Shown one piece after another: positions 46,365 to 56,322 of a stretch of 64,000 nt of DNA. The notes beneath the pieces were generated by a model. That model made no database searches. It was not told where the DNA came from and was given only the letters and a program-made list of their open reading frames with translations. The translations under genes were made by a program, and so were the position numbers. The stretch is from Paraburkholderia tropica (lineage in GTDB: Bacteria > Pseudomonadota > Gammaproteobacteria > Burkholderiales > Burkholderiaceae). The number at the start of each line of letters is the position of its first letter. Position 1 is the stretch's first letter. The DNA is taken from contig NZ_FNZM01000011.1 of the NCBI RefSeq assembly GCF_900109265.1, forward strand, positions 1-64,000. The letters are read 5' to 3'.

Positions 46365-48017
46365 TCAAACCTCCGCGCTGCGGCCCTTGAGGGCGAACAG
46401 GCCCTGCGGACGCTTCTGGATGAACAGCACGATCAGCACGAGCACGGCGATCTTCGCGAGCACCGCGCCCCAGAACGGCTCGATGGCCTTCGAGACGAGC
46501 CCGAGCCCGAAGCCGCCGATCACGGTGCCGGCGATCTGGCCCACGCCGCCGAGCACCACGGCCATGAACGAATCGATGATGTAGCTCTGGCCGAGGTCCG
46601 GACCGACATTGCCGATCTGCGAGAGCGCGCAGCCGCCGAGTCCGGCGATGCCCGCACCGAACGCGAACGCCCATGCATCGACGCGCGCGGTGCGCACGCC
46701 CACGCACGCGGCCATGCGGCGATTCTGCGTGACGGCGCGCACGAACAGGCCGAGGCGCGTTTTCGTCAGCACGGTCCATGCGATGCCGACCACGATCAGT
46801 GCGAAGGCGAGAATCGCGAGGCGGTTGTACGGCAGGATCAGGTTCTGCATCACGGTCACGCCGCCGCTCATCCACGCGGGGTTTTCGACCTGCACGTTCT
46901 GCGCGCCGAAGATCATGCGCGTGGCCTGAATCAGGATCAGGCTGATGCCGAAGGTGGTGAGCAGCGTTTCGAGCGGGCGGCCATACAGATGGCGGATCAC
47001 GAGGCGCTCGATCACTGCGCCCACGAGCGCGGCGGCGACGAACGAGGCCGGAATCGCCAGCAGCGGATACCAGTCGAACGCGCCCGGCGCATAGCGCTGG
47101 AACAGCGTCTGCACGACATAGGTGGCGTACGCGCCGATCATCAGAAACTCGCCGTGCGCCATGTTGATCACGCCGATCAGACCGTACGTGATCGCGAGGC
47201 CGAGCGCCGCGAGCAGCAGCACGCTGCCAAGCGAGAGACCCGCGAACAGCGTGCCCGCGATTTCGCTGCGGCGCTGGATCGAGTCGAGCGCGTCGATGCC
47301 TTGCTGCGCGACGGCGCGCACATCGGCGTCGGGTTCGTTGAATGCGCCGCTCGCGTTCTTCGCGACGAGCGGGCGCAGCAGTTCGTACATGTCGAGATCG
47401 TGGCGCGCCGCGACGAGCCTGGTCGCTTCGAGGCGCGTGGCCGCGTTCGGGTCGCGCAGCGCGGTCATCGCCCAGAGCGTGTCGAGGCGGCGCTTGAGCG
47501 CGGCGTCGGTTTCCTTCGCGCGGGCGGCGTCGATCATCGGCTTCATCGACGGATCGGGATTCTTCAGCAGCTCGGCGATGGCCGCGCGGCGCGTTGCCAG
47601 ATCGGGCGACGCGAGTTGCAGGCCCGAGACCGCGCCGGCCACTTTCGAGCGCAGCAGATTGTTCAGCGTGATGGGCTGCGCACTCGACGCGACGTCGGCG
47701 GCGACCGGTTTGCCGGTGGCGGCGTCGCGCGCGGCGTCGCCGTCGGTGACGAGCACTTCGCCGGCGTCGGTGGCGCTCACGTTGTCCTCGGCGAGCGCCT
47801 TGAGCAGCGCGAGCGAGGCGGCGTCGTGGAGGGCAATGAGTTTGTCGACGGCGGCGGACTTGGCGTCGAAGTCGTCGCCGCCGAGCGGGGCGACGTCGGC
47901 GGCTTCAAGCGCGTGCGCGGCGGTCGTGAAGGTGGCGAACAGCGTCATGCACAGCGTGACGCTGGCAATCGCGCGCCGCAAGCCCAGGCGGGCGTACCTC
48001 GGGAATGAGAGAGCCAT
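46365..48017 (-). CDS. urtB: Urea ABC transporter permease UrtB with long periplasmic N-terminal domain
   Basis: From ATG 48017 the protein is 550 aa. A signal peptide (ASVTLCMTLFATFTTAAHA) is followed by about 220 residues of helical, HEAT-like periplasmic sequence, then a LivH-type permease from about residue 260 (ITYGLIGVINMAHGEFLMIG). This long form is common for proteobacterial UrtB and is not a fusion artefact. It forms the channel with UrtC. Confidence 0.94.
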   Translation of the reverse strand: MALSFPRYARLGLRRAIASVTLCMTLFATFTTAAHALEAADVAPLGGDDFDAKSAAVDKLIALHDAASLALLKALAEDNVSATDAGEVLVTDGDAARDAATGKPVAADVASSAQPITLNNLLRSKVAGAVSGLQLASPDLATRRAAIAELLKNPDPSMKPMIDAARAKETDAALKRRLDTLWAMTALRDPNAATRLEATRLVAARHDLDMYELLRPLVAKNASGAFNEPDADVRAVAQQGIDALDSIQRRSEIAGTLFAGLSLGSVLLLAALGLAITYGLIGVINMAHGEFLMIGAYATYVVQTLFQRYAPGAFDWYPLLAIPASFVAAALVGAVIERLVIRHLYGRPLETLLTTFGISLILIQATRMIFGAQNVQVENPAWMSGGVTVMQNLILPYNRLAILAFALIVVGIAWTVLTKTRLGLFVRAVTQNRRMAACVGVRTARVDAWAFAFGAGIAGLGGCALSQIGNVGPDLGQSYIIDSFMAVVLGGVGQIAGTVIGGFGLGLVSKAIEPFWGAVLAKIAVLVLIVLFIQKRPQGLFALKGRSAEV

Positions 48018-48166
48018 GATGAGGTCTTTATGATGCGGGCCGCCGCGTCGCGCAAACGCGGGCGCAAGCGGCGGCCCGTGGGCAGAACGCGCGCGGCGCT
48101 CAGAGTGCGCCGCGCGTGGCTTGCATGACGTGCATGGCGCGCAGGATGGCCGTGCGATCGCGACGA

Positions 48167-49471
48167 TCAGGCCGTGCGCGAACGGCGCAGGAAGTTCGGC
48201 AACACGTCCTGCGTGACCACGTCCGGCTTGCCTTCGTTGCCGGCGATATACGGGCTCCACGGCTGCGCGCGGATCGCGGTCTTGGTGCGCCACACGACGT
48301 TGAACTGACCGTCGCCGCGAATCTCGCCGATCATCACCGGCTTGTGCAGGTGATGGTTGCCGTCCATCGTCAGCGTGAAGCCCGAGGGCGCCGCCACGGT
48401 CTGGCCGATCATCGCCGTGCGCACCTTGTCGACGTCGGTGCTCTTCGCTTTTTCGACAGCCTGCTTCCACATGTGGATGCCGACGAAGGTCGCTTCCATC
48501 GGATCGTTGGTGACGCGCTTGCTGCCGCCCGGCAGATTGTTCGCCTTCACCCACGCCTCGAACTGCTCCTTGAACTTCGTGTTCTGCGCGCCCTTCACCG
48601 ACATGAAGTAATTCCACGCCGCGAGGTGGCCGACGAGCGGCTTGGTGTCGATGCCGCGCAGTTCTTCCTCGCCCACCGAGAACGCGACCACGGGCACGTC
48701 GGTCGCCTTGATGCCCTGGTTGCCGAGTTCCTTGTAGAACGGCACGTTCGAGTCGCCGTTGATGGTCGAGACGACGGTGGTCTTGCCGCCCTGCGAGAAG
48801 GTCTTGATGTTCGCGACGATGGTCTGATAGTCGCTATGACCGAACGGCGTGTAGACCTCCTGAATATCGGCGTCCTGCACGCCCTTCGAGTGCAGGAAGG
48901 CGCGCAGGATCTTGTTGGTCGTGCGCGGATACACATAGTCGGTGCCGAGCAGGAAGAAACGCTTCGCGCCGCCGCCTTCCGCGCTCATCAGATATTCCAC
49001 GGCCGGAAGCGCCTGCTGGTTCGGCGCGGCGCCCGTGTAGAACACGTTGCGCGACATTTCCTCGCCTTCGTACTGCACCGGGTAGTAGAGCAGGCCGTTC
49101 AGCTCCTCGAACACCGGCAGCACCGACTTGCGCGACACCGAGGTCCAGCAGCCGAACACGCACGCGACCTTGTCCTGCGTGAGCAGCTGGCGGGCCTTCT
49201 CCGCGAACAGCGGCCAGTTCGATGCGGGGTCCACGACCACGGGCTGAATCTGACGCCCCATCACGCCGCCGTTCTTGTTGATGTCGGCGATCGTCATCAA
49301 TGCGGTGTCCTTGAGCGACGTCTCCGAGATCGCCATCGTGCCCGAGAGCGAATGCAGGATGCCGACCTTGATCGGCCCGCTGCCCGTGTCGGCATGCGCG
49401 AACGGCACGCGCCCCGCTACGGCGAGCGCGCCCGACATCGTCCCGAGTTTCAACAGACTGCGACGTTTCAT
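48167..49471 (-). CDS. urtA: Urea ABC transporter substrate-binding protein UrtA
   Basis: From ATG 49471 the protein is 434 aa. It begins MKRRSLLKLGTMSGALAVAG, a signal sequence with a twin-arginine-like RR pair, cut after AHA. The mature part has IKVGILHSLSGTMAISE and FLLGTDYVYPRTTNKI, which mark UrtA among the Liv-type binding proteins. It catches urea in the periplasm. It is the first gene of the urt-ure unit, about 75 bases after the predicted sigma-54 start site. Confidence 0.95.
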   Translation of the reverse strand: MKRRSLLKLGTMSGALAVAGRVPFAHADTGSGPIKVGILHSLSGTMAISETSLKDTALMTIADINKNGGVMGRQIQPVVVDPASNWPLFAEKARQLLTQDKVACVFGCWTSVSRKSVLPVFEELNGLLYYPVQYEGEEMSRNVFYTGAAPNQQALPAVEYLMSAEGGGAKRFFLLGTDYVYPRTTNKILRAFLHSKGVQDADIQEVYTPFGHSDYQTIVANIKTFSQGGKTTVVSTINGDSNVPFYKELGNQGIKATDVPVVAFSVGEEELRGIDTKPLVGHLAAWNYFMSVKGAQNTKFKEQFEAWVKANNLPGGSKRVTNDPMEATFVGIHMWKQAVEKAKSTDVDKVRTAMIGQTVAAPSGFTLTMDGNHHLHKPVMIGEIRGDGQFNVVWRTKTAIRAQPWSPYIAGNEGKPDVVTQDVLPNFLRRSRTA

Positions 49472-49557
49472 GTAGATGCCCCTATGGGTGAAGTCGTGGG
49501 TCTCGGCGCGTCTGATTACGCGCCCCCGTTGGTGTGTCCAGCCTTGCGGGGTTGTTA

Positions 49558-49575
49558 CTGCAAAGGCTATGCCAG
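49558..49575 (-). promoter_or_regulatory. Sigma-54 (-24/-12) promoter of the urt-ure block
   Basis: On the minus strand the sequence reads CTGGCATAGCCTTTGCAG. It has the invariant GG and GC pairs exactly ten bases apart and matches TGGCA-N-TTGCA well. Transcription would start near 49549, leaving a leader of about 78 bases before urtA. Sigma-54 with NtrC is the common route for nitrogen-limited urea uptake. Confidence 0.7.
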
Positions 49576-49716
49576 CGCGCGTGAGAAGCGCGATGCGCGT
49601 GCCGTCGACGCGTGCCGAGCGCGGGGCGGGCTTCCGGCGAAGCAAGACGAGACGGACGTACGCGAACGCGACGTGCGGCGGGCGGGCGAATCTGGTGCAG
49701 CGGGACGCATGTTCGG

Positions 49717-49740
49717 GCGCACTGCATCGTTGCAGTGCGC
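49717..49740. promoter_or_regulatory. Perfect 10-base inverted repeat upstream of the urtA promoter
   Basis: GCGCACTGCA and TGCAGTGCGC are separated by TCGT. The repeat lies about 145 bases upstream of the -24 element, a normal distance for an activator site of a sigma-54 promoter. The spacing of GCAC and GTGC does not fit the standard NtrC site. Confidence 0.45.
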
Positions 49741-49742
49741 GC

Positions 49743-49824
49743 GTGCATGAAAGCCGATGATCGTCGCGGTGCATGCGTCGCGCGCAGTGCATGACGATGC
49801 GATCAGGTGCATGCGGGGTGCATG
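49743..49824. repeat. Five GTGCATG repeats upstream of urtA
   Basis: The heptamer GTGCATG starts at 49743, 49769, 49787, 49807 and 49818, all in the same orientation, several inside GGTGCATGC. It may be a regulator array or simple-sequence drift. Confidence 0.55.
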
Positions 49825-50005
49825 CGGCAGGCGGAGAAGTCGGCGCGCGCGCTACATCGTTGTGCAAGCACGCATTCCGATCGAAGTGCGACGAGGCGCT
49901 GCACGCATGAATGCGAAGCGCGCAGAAATGCGAAAGGGCGCGGTGTGAACCGCGCCCTTCGACGAAGACATCATCTTGACCGGTGATGGACCGGTCTTGC
50001 CGCAA

Positions 50006-50329
50006 TCAGTACGTCGGCACCTTCGGATCGACCTGACGCGACCACGCGTCGATGCCGCCTTGCAGGTTAAACACTTGCGTGTGGCCGCGCGATTCGAGGA
50101 ACATCGCGACCTGGGCGCTGCGCGCGCCGTGATGGCAGATGCAAACGATCTGCGCGTCGTCGTCGAGTTCTTCGCTGCGCGCGGGGATCTGCGCCATCGG
50201 AATCGAGATGCTGCCGTCGATCTTCGCGGTCTCGATTTCCCACGGCTCGCGCACGTCGAGCAGGACGGGCGCCGGGCGCGCGGAGTCGGCGAGCCATTCG
50301 GCGAGGGCGGGGGCGGTCAGGATCTGCAT
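50006..50329 (-). CDS. Single-domain rhodanese-like sulfurtransferase
   Basis: This 107-aa cytoplasmic protein has one rhodanese domain: VLLDVREPWEIETAKIDGSI near the N-terminus and the active-site loop CHHGARS with cysteine 65. The loop is of the six-residue kind that moves sulfane sulfur, as in GlpE. Its direct substrate is unknown. It lies 98 bases after pcm on the same strand. Confidence 0.9.
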   Translation of the reverse strand: MQILTAPALAEWLADSARPAPVLLDVREPWEIETAKIDGSISIPMAQIPARSEELDDDAQIVCICHHGARSAQVAMFLESRGHTQVFNLQGGIDAWSRQVDPKVPTY

Positions 50330-50427
50330 GGAAGACTCAGTCGGAGAAAGCGGAGAAAAACGGAAGATAAACGTAACACAGGGACGTAATGCAGGGCGCG
50401 GGGCCGCACACGCGGCCCGGCGACCAC

Positions 50428-51081
50428 TTAGAACTTGAAGCGCGACGGCTGCACGGCGTTTTGCAGCGGTTCGACGTAGGTTTCGAACACGCCAGCAATG
50501 CGGTACTGCTTCTCGTCCATACGCGTGATGATCTGCATTTCCATGACCGGCGCGCTGCCGACGAACGCCGCCAGACGGCCGCCCACCTTGAGCTGCTCCA
50601 GCAGTTCCTGCGGCACGACCGGCAGGCCGCCCGAGACGCAGATCACGTCGTACGGCGCGTTCGCGGCCCAGCCGCGCGCCGCGTCGCCGACCGCGACTTC
50701 GGCGTTCAGCACGCCGTTCTTCACGAAGTTGGCGCGCGCGAATTCGGCCAGTTCCGTGTCGATTTCCACCGTCAGCACCTGTTGCGCGCGGTGCGCGAGC
50801 AGGGCCGCCATGTAGCCCGAACCGGCGCCGATTTCGAGCACGCTCTCGTGCTTTTTCACCGCGAGTTCCTGCAGCACGCGCGCTTCGACGCGCGGCGCGA
50901 GCATGTGCTGACCATTGGGCAGCGGCAGTTCCAGGTCGGCGAACGCGATATCGACATAGGCCGCGGGGACGAAATGCTCACGCTTGACGATCGAGAGCAG
51001 ATTCAGCACGTCCTGGTCGAGCACTTCCCAGGGGCGAATCTGCTGTTCGATCATGTTGAAACGCGCTTGTTCGATGTTCAT
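50428..51081 (-). CDS. pcm: Protein-L-isoaspartate O-methyltransferase
   Basis: This 217-aa protein has MIEQQIRPWEVLD near the start, HMLAPRVEARVLQEL and the SAM-binding VLEIGAGSGYMAALLA. These are the PCMT family marks. The enzyme repairs isoaspartyl residues in aged proteins. In many beta-proteobacteria it lies beside a rhodanese gene and a TolC-type gene; only the rhodanese is present here. Gene start at ATG 51081. Confidence 0.9.
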   Translation of the reverse strand: MNIEQARFNMIEQQIRPWEVLDQDVLNLLSIVKREHFVPAAYVDIAFADLELPLPNGQHMLAPRVEARVLQELAVKKHESVLEIGAGSGYMAALLAHRAQQVLTVEIDTELAEFARANFVKNGVLNAEVAVGDAARGWAANAPYDVICVSGGLPVVPQELLEQLKVGGRLAAFVGSAPVMEMQIITRMDEKQYRIAGVFETYVEPLQNAVQPSRFKF

Positions 51082-51322
51082 GGTGACTCGGCGTTATGGT
51101 TCGGTTCGAAGTTCGGGCGATACGTAAGGGGGACTGGCGGTGACTGGCTGTCCTGGCGGCCGCGTGCCGCTGCGGACGCCCCGAAAAACGGTGCCAGGCA
51201 ATCGCGAGATTGTACCAAAGGCCTTTGCGGCGGCGTCCGCCCGCCGGCAGCGCGGGGCCGGCGCGGGATCAGTATTTGTCCTGGCTTCGTGCGCCTTGAA
51301 GTTTCGCCGTTCGCGAACCAAG

Positions 51323-51340
51323 AATGTAATCGATTACATT
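51323..51340. promoter_or_regulatory. Perfect 18-base palindromic operator before the LacI gene
   Basis: AATGTAATCGATTACATT is fully palindromic with a central CG, as expected for a LacI/GalR-family operator. It lies 60 bases before the regulator start at 51401, so autoregulation is likely. Confidence 0.75.
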
Positions 51341-51400
51341 GCCGACGCGCCCGCGCGGCCATCTTCGACAGCCTCGACCCTGCCACCGATCGCCTTTTTC

Positions 51401-52516
51401 ATGACGACCACCGCCCAGCCGCACGCCTCACAAGCCGATCCGGCGGCGTCAGCCGAAGCGGACGAGGCCGCGGCGCAGGCCGCCGCCGCCGGCAGCGACG
51501 CGCGCGGCGGCTCCATCGCGGCAGTGGCGCGGCGCGTGGGCGTCTCGGTGGCCACGGTGTCGCGTGTGCTCAACGGCCACACCAACGTGCGGCCCGCCAC
51601 GCGCGCACGCGTGCTCGCCGAGGTCGAGACGAGCGGCTATCGCGTCAACGAGCTGGCGCGCAACCTGCGCACGGCGGAAAGCCGCCTGCTGCTGACGATG
51701 GTGCCGGACTTCGGCAATCCGTTTTACGCCGAGATCGTGCGCGGCATCGACAGCGTCGCGCGCCAGCACGGCTATTTCATGCTGCTCTGCGACACGGGCG
51801 CCGACGCGGGCCGCGAGCGTAGTTACTTCGACCTGCTGCGCCGCCATCGCGCGGACGGCGCTATCTGCCTCGATCCGGCCACGGTGCAGCAGGCCAACCG
51901 CGCCGCCGCGCACGAACCGGCGCTGCCGTGGGTCGCGTGCTGCGAGTTCGATCCGGCCGCGGGCGTGCCTTACGTGGGCATCGACAATTTCGGGGCGGCG
52001 CGCGACGCGGTGCGCCATCTGATCGCGCGCGGGCGGCGGCGCATCGCGCTGATCAATTCCGACGATCACTATCTGTATGCGCAGCAGCGCCGCGACGGCT
52101 ACCTCGCCGCGCTCGCCGAAGCGGGCATCGAGGCGCGCGAAGCGTGGCGCGTGAATCTGAACTGTCTGGATTACGACGCGGGCGCGCAGGCTGCCGCCGC
52201 GCTCATGGCGCAACGCGGCGGCGCGCGCGCGGCGAAGCCGGACGCGATTTTCGCGGTTTCGGACACGCTCGCGGTGGGCGTCGTCAATGGTTTGCGCGGC
52301 AGCGGCTGGGCGGTGCCCGACGACGTCGCCGTGGTCGGTTTCGACGATATCGCGCTGGCCGCGCAGATCGATCCGCCGCTCACGACCATCGCACAGCCGA
52401 TGCGCGAACTCGGCGAAACGGCCGCGCGTCTGCTGCTGAAGCGGCTCGCCGATCCGCGCGCGAACGTGCCGGGCGTGCTGTTGCCGCATCGGCTGGTGGT
52501 GCGGCGCAGCGCCTGA
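51401..52516 (+). CDS. LacI-family transcriptional regulator
   Basis: From ATG 51401 the protein is 371 aa. An Ala-rich leader of about 37 residues precedes the helix-turn-helix SIAAVARRVGVSVATVSRVLNG and hinge region; the periplasmic-binding-like effector domain has TMVPDFGNPFYAEIVRGID and VVGFDDIALAAQIDPPLTTI. The leader is unusual and the true start may lie later, but no closer ATG exists before the HTH. It sits upstream of the sugar ABC transporter genes and is the likely repressor of that set. Confidence 0.88.
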   Translation: MTTTAQPHASQADPAASAEADEAAAQAAAAGSDARGGSIAAVARRVGVSVATVSRVLNGHTNVRPATRARVLAEVETSGYRVNELARNLRTAESRLLLTMVPDFGNPFYAEIVRGIDSVARQHGYFMLLCDTGADAGRERSYFDLLRRHRADGAICLDPATVQQANRAAAHEPALPWVACCEFDPAAGVPYVGIDNFGAARDAVRHLIARGRRRIALINSDDHYLYAQQRRDGYLAALAEAGIEAREAWRVNLNCLDYDAGAQAAAALMAQRGGARAAKPDAIFAVSDTLAVGVVNGLRGSGWAVPDDVAVVGFDDIALAAQIDPPLTTIAQPMRELGETAARLLLKRLADPRANVPGVLLPHRLVVRRSA

Positions 52517-52663
52517 ACGCGCGGGGTCGGCTGAACATGCTGGATCGCAGGACAAACGCTTATTAGCAGTGGAGACCAGCGAGAGAAGGCGGGCAGCGCC
52601 GCACGGCAAGTCGACGTGCACGCGGCCCGCCGGACCCCGCGCGAATTGGAGGAGCGAGCGGCC

Positions 52664-54151
52664 ATGAGCGTCGCCGTGCGATTCAACGATATCCGCAAGG
52701 ACTTTGGCCCCGTGCGCGTGCTGCACGGCGTGAGCTTCGACCTCGCGCCGGGCCGCATTCACGGACTGCTGGGCGAGAACGGCGCGGGCAAATCCACGCT
52801 GATGAAAATCCTCGCGGGCTACGAGCGCCCGAGCGCGGGCGAGATGCTCGTCGACGGCCGCGCCTGCCAGTTCGACGGCTCGCGCGCCGCCGAAGCCGCG
52901 GGCATCGTGCTGATCCATCAGGAGTTCAATCTCGCCGAGCATCTGACGATCGCGCAGAACATCTTTCTGGGCCACGAAAAGAAGCGCGGCCTCTTTGTCG
53001 ACGACACCGCGATGCGCCGCGAAGCGCGCGCGCTGCTCGCCCAGGTCGGGCTCGAACGTCATCCCGACACGCTCGTGCGCGAGCTGATCGTCGCCGAAAA
53101 GCAGCTCGTGGAAATCGCCAAGGCGCTCGCGCGCCGCGCGCGCCTGCTCATCATGGACGAACCCACGGCCACGCTCACGCCCAGCGAAACCGCGCGCCTG
53201 TTCACGCTGATGACGAAGCTGCGCGCGGACGGCGCGACGATCGTCTACATCTCGCACAAGCTCGACGAAGTGGAGCGCATCACCGACGACGTGATCGTGA
53301 TGCGCGACGGCCGCTTCGTGGCCGCGAGCGCGACAGCGGGCCTCGCGCGTCAGCAGATGGCCAACCTGATGGTGGGCCGCGACGTCTCCGACATGTTTCC
53401 CGACAAGCGCCTCGTCGCCGCCGACGCGCCCGTCGCGTTGCGGGTGCGCGGCCTCGCCGTGCCGGGCTGGGTCGAGGACCTGAGCTTCGAGGTGCGCGCG
53501 GGCGAGATTCTCGGCTTCGCGGGACTCGTGGGCGCGGGGCGCAGCGAAGCCTTCGAGGCGCTCGTCGGGCTGCGCCGCAAGCTGGCGGGCGAGGTGGAGA
53601 TCGGCGGGCGGGCGGTGACGCTCAAGCATCCGCGCGACGCCATGCGCCACGGCCTCACGTATCTGAGCGAGGACCGCAAGGGCAAAGGTCTGCATCTGAA
53701 TCTGAACCTCCAGGACAACCTCACGCTGATGACGCTCGAACGCTACGGCCATCCGCTGCTCGACCTGAAGGCCGCGCGCGGCGCGCTCGAAACGGCGGTG
53801 CGCGAATTCGGCATTCGCACCGGCGACCTGTCGAGCCGCGCGCGCATGCTCTCGGGCGGCAATCAGCAGAAGCTCGCGCTCGCCAAATTCCTGCAGCCCG
53901 ATCCGCGCGTGATCGTGCTCGACGAACCCACGCGCGGCGTCGATATCGGCGCGAAACGCGACATCTATTTCCTGATCGAGCGGCTCGCGGCCTCGGGACG
54001 CGCGGTGGTGGTGATTTCGTCGGAGCTGATCGAGTTGATCGGCCTCGCGCATCGCGTCGCGGTGATGCGCGCGGGGCGGCTCGTCGCCACGCTCGGCCGC
54101 GACCATCTGAACGAAGAGGAGCTGATCGCCCATGCAACCGGCACCCACTGA
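52664..54151 (+). CDS. Sugar ABC transporter ATP-binding protein (RbsA/MglA type)
   Basis: From ATG 52664 (GGAGGAG upstream) the protein is 495 aa with two ABC domains. The first has Walker [17 protein letters not shown] and Walker [17 protein letters not shown]. The second has the degenerate Walker [15 protein letters not shown] and signature [16 protein letters not shown], as usual for ribose-type ATPases. It drives import through the next gene product, whose start overlaps its end by 20 bases. Confidence 0.93.
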   Translation: MSVAVRFNDIRKDFGPVRVLHGVSFDLAPGRIHGLLGENGAGKSTLMKILAGYERPSAGEMLVDGRACQFDGSRAAEAAGIVLIHQEFNLAEHLTIAQNIFLGHEKKRGLFVDDTAMRREARALLAQVGLERHPDTLVRELIVAEKQLVEIAKALARRARLLIMDEPTATLTPSETARLFTLMTKLRADGATIVYISHKLDEVERITDDVIVMRDGRFVAASATAGLARQQMANLMVGRDVSDMFPDKRLVAADAPVALRVRGLAVPGWVEDLSFEVRAGEILGFAGLVGAGRSEAFEALVGLRRKLAGEVEIGGRAVTLKHPRDAMRHGLTYLSEDRKGKGLHLNLNLQDNLTLMTLERYGHPLLDLKAARGALETAVREFGIRTGDLSSRARMLSGGNQQKLALAKFLQPDPRVIVLDEPTRGVDIGAKRDIYFLIERLAASGRAVVVISSELIELIGLAHRVAVMRAGRLVATLGRDHLNEEELIAHATGTH

Positions 54152-55160
54152 AGCGGCGAGCGCCCAGGCGCGCACGCGGCGCTTCGTCGTGCGGCTCGCG
54201 CACCGGCTCGCGGGCGTGGGGCCGCTGATCGGCCTCGTCGCGCTGTGCGTGGTCGGCACGCTGCTTAACCGCGACTTCGCGACCGTCGACAATCTGCTCA
54301 ACGTGCTCACGCGCACGTCGTTCATCGGCATCATCGCGGTGGGCATGACCTTCGTGATCATCTCGGGCGGTATCGATCTTTCCGTGGGCTCGATGGCGGC
54401 GCTGATCGCGGGCGTGATGATCTGGGTGATGAACGCGCTCGCGGCGGGCGTGAACAGCCACGCGTTCGCGCCGCTCGCCATCATTGCGATCGGCATGGCG
54501 ATCGCGCTCGTGCTGGGCGCGCTGTTCGGTCTCGCGCACGGGCTGCTCATCACGCGCGGACGCATCGAGCCGTTCATCGTCACGCTCGGCACGCTGGGCA
54601 TTTTCCGCTCGGTGCTCACGTGGCTCGCCGACGGCGGCGCGCTCACGCTGCAAAACAATCTCGTCGATCTCTACGGTCCCGTGTATTACGCGAGCCTCTT
54701 CGGCGTGCCGGTGCCCGTGTGGGTGTTCGCGCTGATGGCGGCGGGCGGCGCGCTGGTGCTCAACCGCACGGCGTTCGGGCGGCACGTGCAGGCGATCGGC
54801 TCGAACGAACAGGTCGCGCGTTATGCGGCGATTCGCGTCGATCGCGTGAAGTGCGCGACCTATGTGCTGCTCGGCGTGTGCGTGGGCGTGGCGACGGTGC
54901 TCTACGTGCCGCGTCTGGGCTCGGCCACGCCGACCACCGGCATCTTGTGGGAACTCGAAGCGATCGCGGCCGTGGTGGTGGGCGGCACGGCGCTCAAGGG
55001 CGGCGAAGGACGCGTGGCGGGCACCGTGGTGGGCGCGATCCTGCTCTCGGTGATCGCGAACATTCTGAATCTCACGAGCATCATCAGCGTGTATCTGAAC
55101 GCGGCGGTGCAGGGCGTGGCGATCATTGCCGTGGCCTTCCTGCAACGCGGCAGGCGGTAG
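54132..55160 (+). CDS. Sugar ABC transporter permease (RbsC type)
   Basis: This 342-aa protein has about ten helices and the ribose-type permease pattern [19 protein letters not shown] and a late [22 protein letters not shown]. It forms the homodimeric channel for a monosaccharide. The gene overlaps the ATPase gene and lies about 100 bases before the binding-protein gene. Confidence 0.92.
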   Translation: MQPAPTEAASAQARTRRFVVRLAHRLAGVGPLIGLVALCVVGTLLNRDFATVDNLLNVLTRTSFIGIIAVGMTFVIISGGIDLSVGSMAALIAGVMIWVMNALAAGVNSHAFAPLAIIAIGMAIALVLGALFGLAHGLLITRGRIEPFIVTLGTLGIFRSVLTWLADGGALTLQNNLVDLYGPVYYASLFGVPVPVWVFALMAAGGALVLNRTAFGRHVQAIGSNEQVARYAAIRVDRVKCATYVLLGVCVGVATVLYVPRLGSATPTTGILWELEAIAAVVVGGTALKGGEGRVAGTVVGAILLSVIANILNLTSIISVYLNAAVQGVAIIAVAFLQRGRR

Positions 55161-55264
55161 TCGTGTGAGCGCTATTGTGTTCGGATAGCGAAATAATAGT
55201 CGGTGCAAGGCGTGGTCAAAGGACGGGCGTGCGCGCCCGCACAACAATCATCGGAGACGGCATC

Positions 55265-56245
55265 ATGAAGAATACGATTCGTGCGATGTGGACGGGCGCG
55301 CTGACGCTCGGCGTGGCGGCGATGTTCGCTTCGCCTTTCACGGCAAGCCCGGCGCACGCCGAGGACAAGGTCACGCTCGGCGTCGCCATTCCCACGGCCG
55401 ATCACGGCTTCACGGGCGGCATCGTCTGGTGGGCCAACGAGGCGAAGAAAGAGCTGGAGAAGGCGCATCCGGACCTGAAAGTCATCGTCAAGACGGCGGC
55501 CAACGCGCCCGATCAGGCGAACCAGTTGCAGGACCTTGTGACCGTCAACAAGATCAACGCGCTGGTGATCTTCCCGTTTGAATCGGCCTCGCTCACGCAG
55601 CCGGTCGCGCAGGTCAAGAAGAAGGGCGTGTACGTGACGGTGGTCGATCGCGGCCTGACCGACAAGAGCGCGCAGGACGCCTACGTGGCCGGCGACAACA
55701 CCGCGTTCGGCCGCATTCCCGCCGAGTATCTCGCGAAGCAGTTGAACGGCAAGGGCAACATCGTCGCGCTGCGCGGCATTCCGACCACGCTCGACAACGA
55801 GCGCTGGAACGCCTTTACGGCGGTGCTGAAGAACTATCCGGACATGAAGATTCTCGACGCGAAGTACGCGAACTGGAATCGCGACGACGCCTTCAAGACC
55901 ATGCAGGACTTCCTGACGCGCTTCAAGCACATCGACGCCGTCTGGGCCGCCGACGACGACATGGCCGTGGGCGTGCTCAAGGCGATCGATCAGGCCAAAC
56001 GCAGCGACATCAAGATCGTGTTCGGCGGTGCGGGCTCGAAGGACATGGTCAAGCGCGTGATGGACGGCGATCCGCTGATTCAGGCCGACGTGTCGTATTC
56101 GCCGAAGTTCATCTACGACGCGATCAAGCTCACGGCCGAGGCGCGGCTCGCGGGCAACGCGCTGCCGCCCACGACGATCATTCCTTCGGTGCTGATCACG
56201 AAGGAGAACGCCAAACAGTTCTATTTCCCGGATTCGCCGTTCTGA
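55265..56245 (+). CDS. Sugar ABC transporter substrate-binding protein (ribose type)
   Basis: From ATG 55265 (GGAGA upstream) the protein is 326 aa. A Sec signal peptide ends in ASPAHA. The mature protein begins [20 protein letters not shown] and has [10 protein letters not shown] and [19 protein letters not shown], typical of Peripla_BP_4 sugar-binding proteins. The ligand cannot be named from sequence. Confidence 0.92.
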   Translation: MKNTIRAMWTGALTLGVAAMFASPFTASPAHAEDKVTLGVAIPTADHGFTGGIVWWANEAKKELEKAHPDLKVIVKTAANAPDQANQLQDLVTVNKINALVIFPFESASLTQPVAQVKKKGVYVTVVDRGLTDKSAQDAYVAGDNTAFGRIPAEYLAKQLNGKGNIVALRGIPTTLDNERWNAFTAVLKNYPDMKILDAKYANWNRDDAFKTMQDFLTRFKHIDAVWAADDDMAVGVLKAIDQAKRSDIKIVFGGAGSKDMVKRVMDGDPLIQADVSYSPKFIYDAIKLTAEARLAGNALPPTTIIPSVLITKENAKQFYFPDSPF

Positions 56246-56322
56246 GCGCGGCGCATCACGCTGGCCTGCATCGTTCGTCAACCGCCGCCGCGCCGCGGTG
56301 GCTTTGCTGAGGACTCGGACCG

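Larger units (their letters stand above)
49472..50005. other. Regulatory region upstream of urtA
   Basis: About 530 bases contain no gene. They hold a sigma-54-type promoter, a perfect 10-base inverted repeat and five GTGCATG repeats (each listed separately). A run of short Arg-rich open frames here is not coding. Confidence 0.6.

Noticed and set aside
49717-49824. Canonical NtrC binding site
   Set aside because: GCAC and GTGC half-sites are present but the spacing (12 or 5 bases) does not fit the usual 7; kept only as an unassigned activator region.
51449-54658. A 1069-codon open frame on the minus strand
   Set aside because: It is antisense to the LacI gene, the ABC ATPase and part of the permease gene, all strongly supported on the plus strand. 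Its Arg/Ala/His-rich content is typical of shadow frames in GC-rich DNA.
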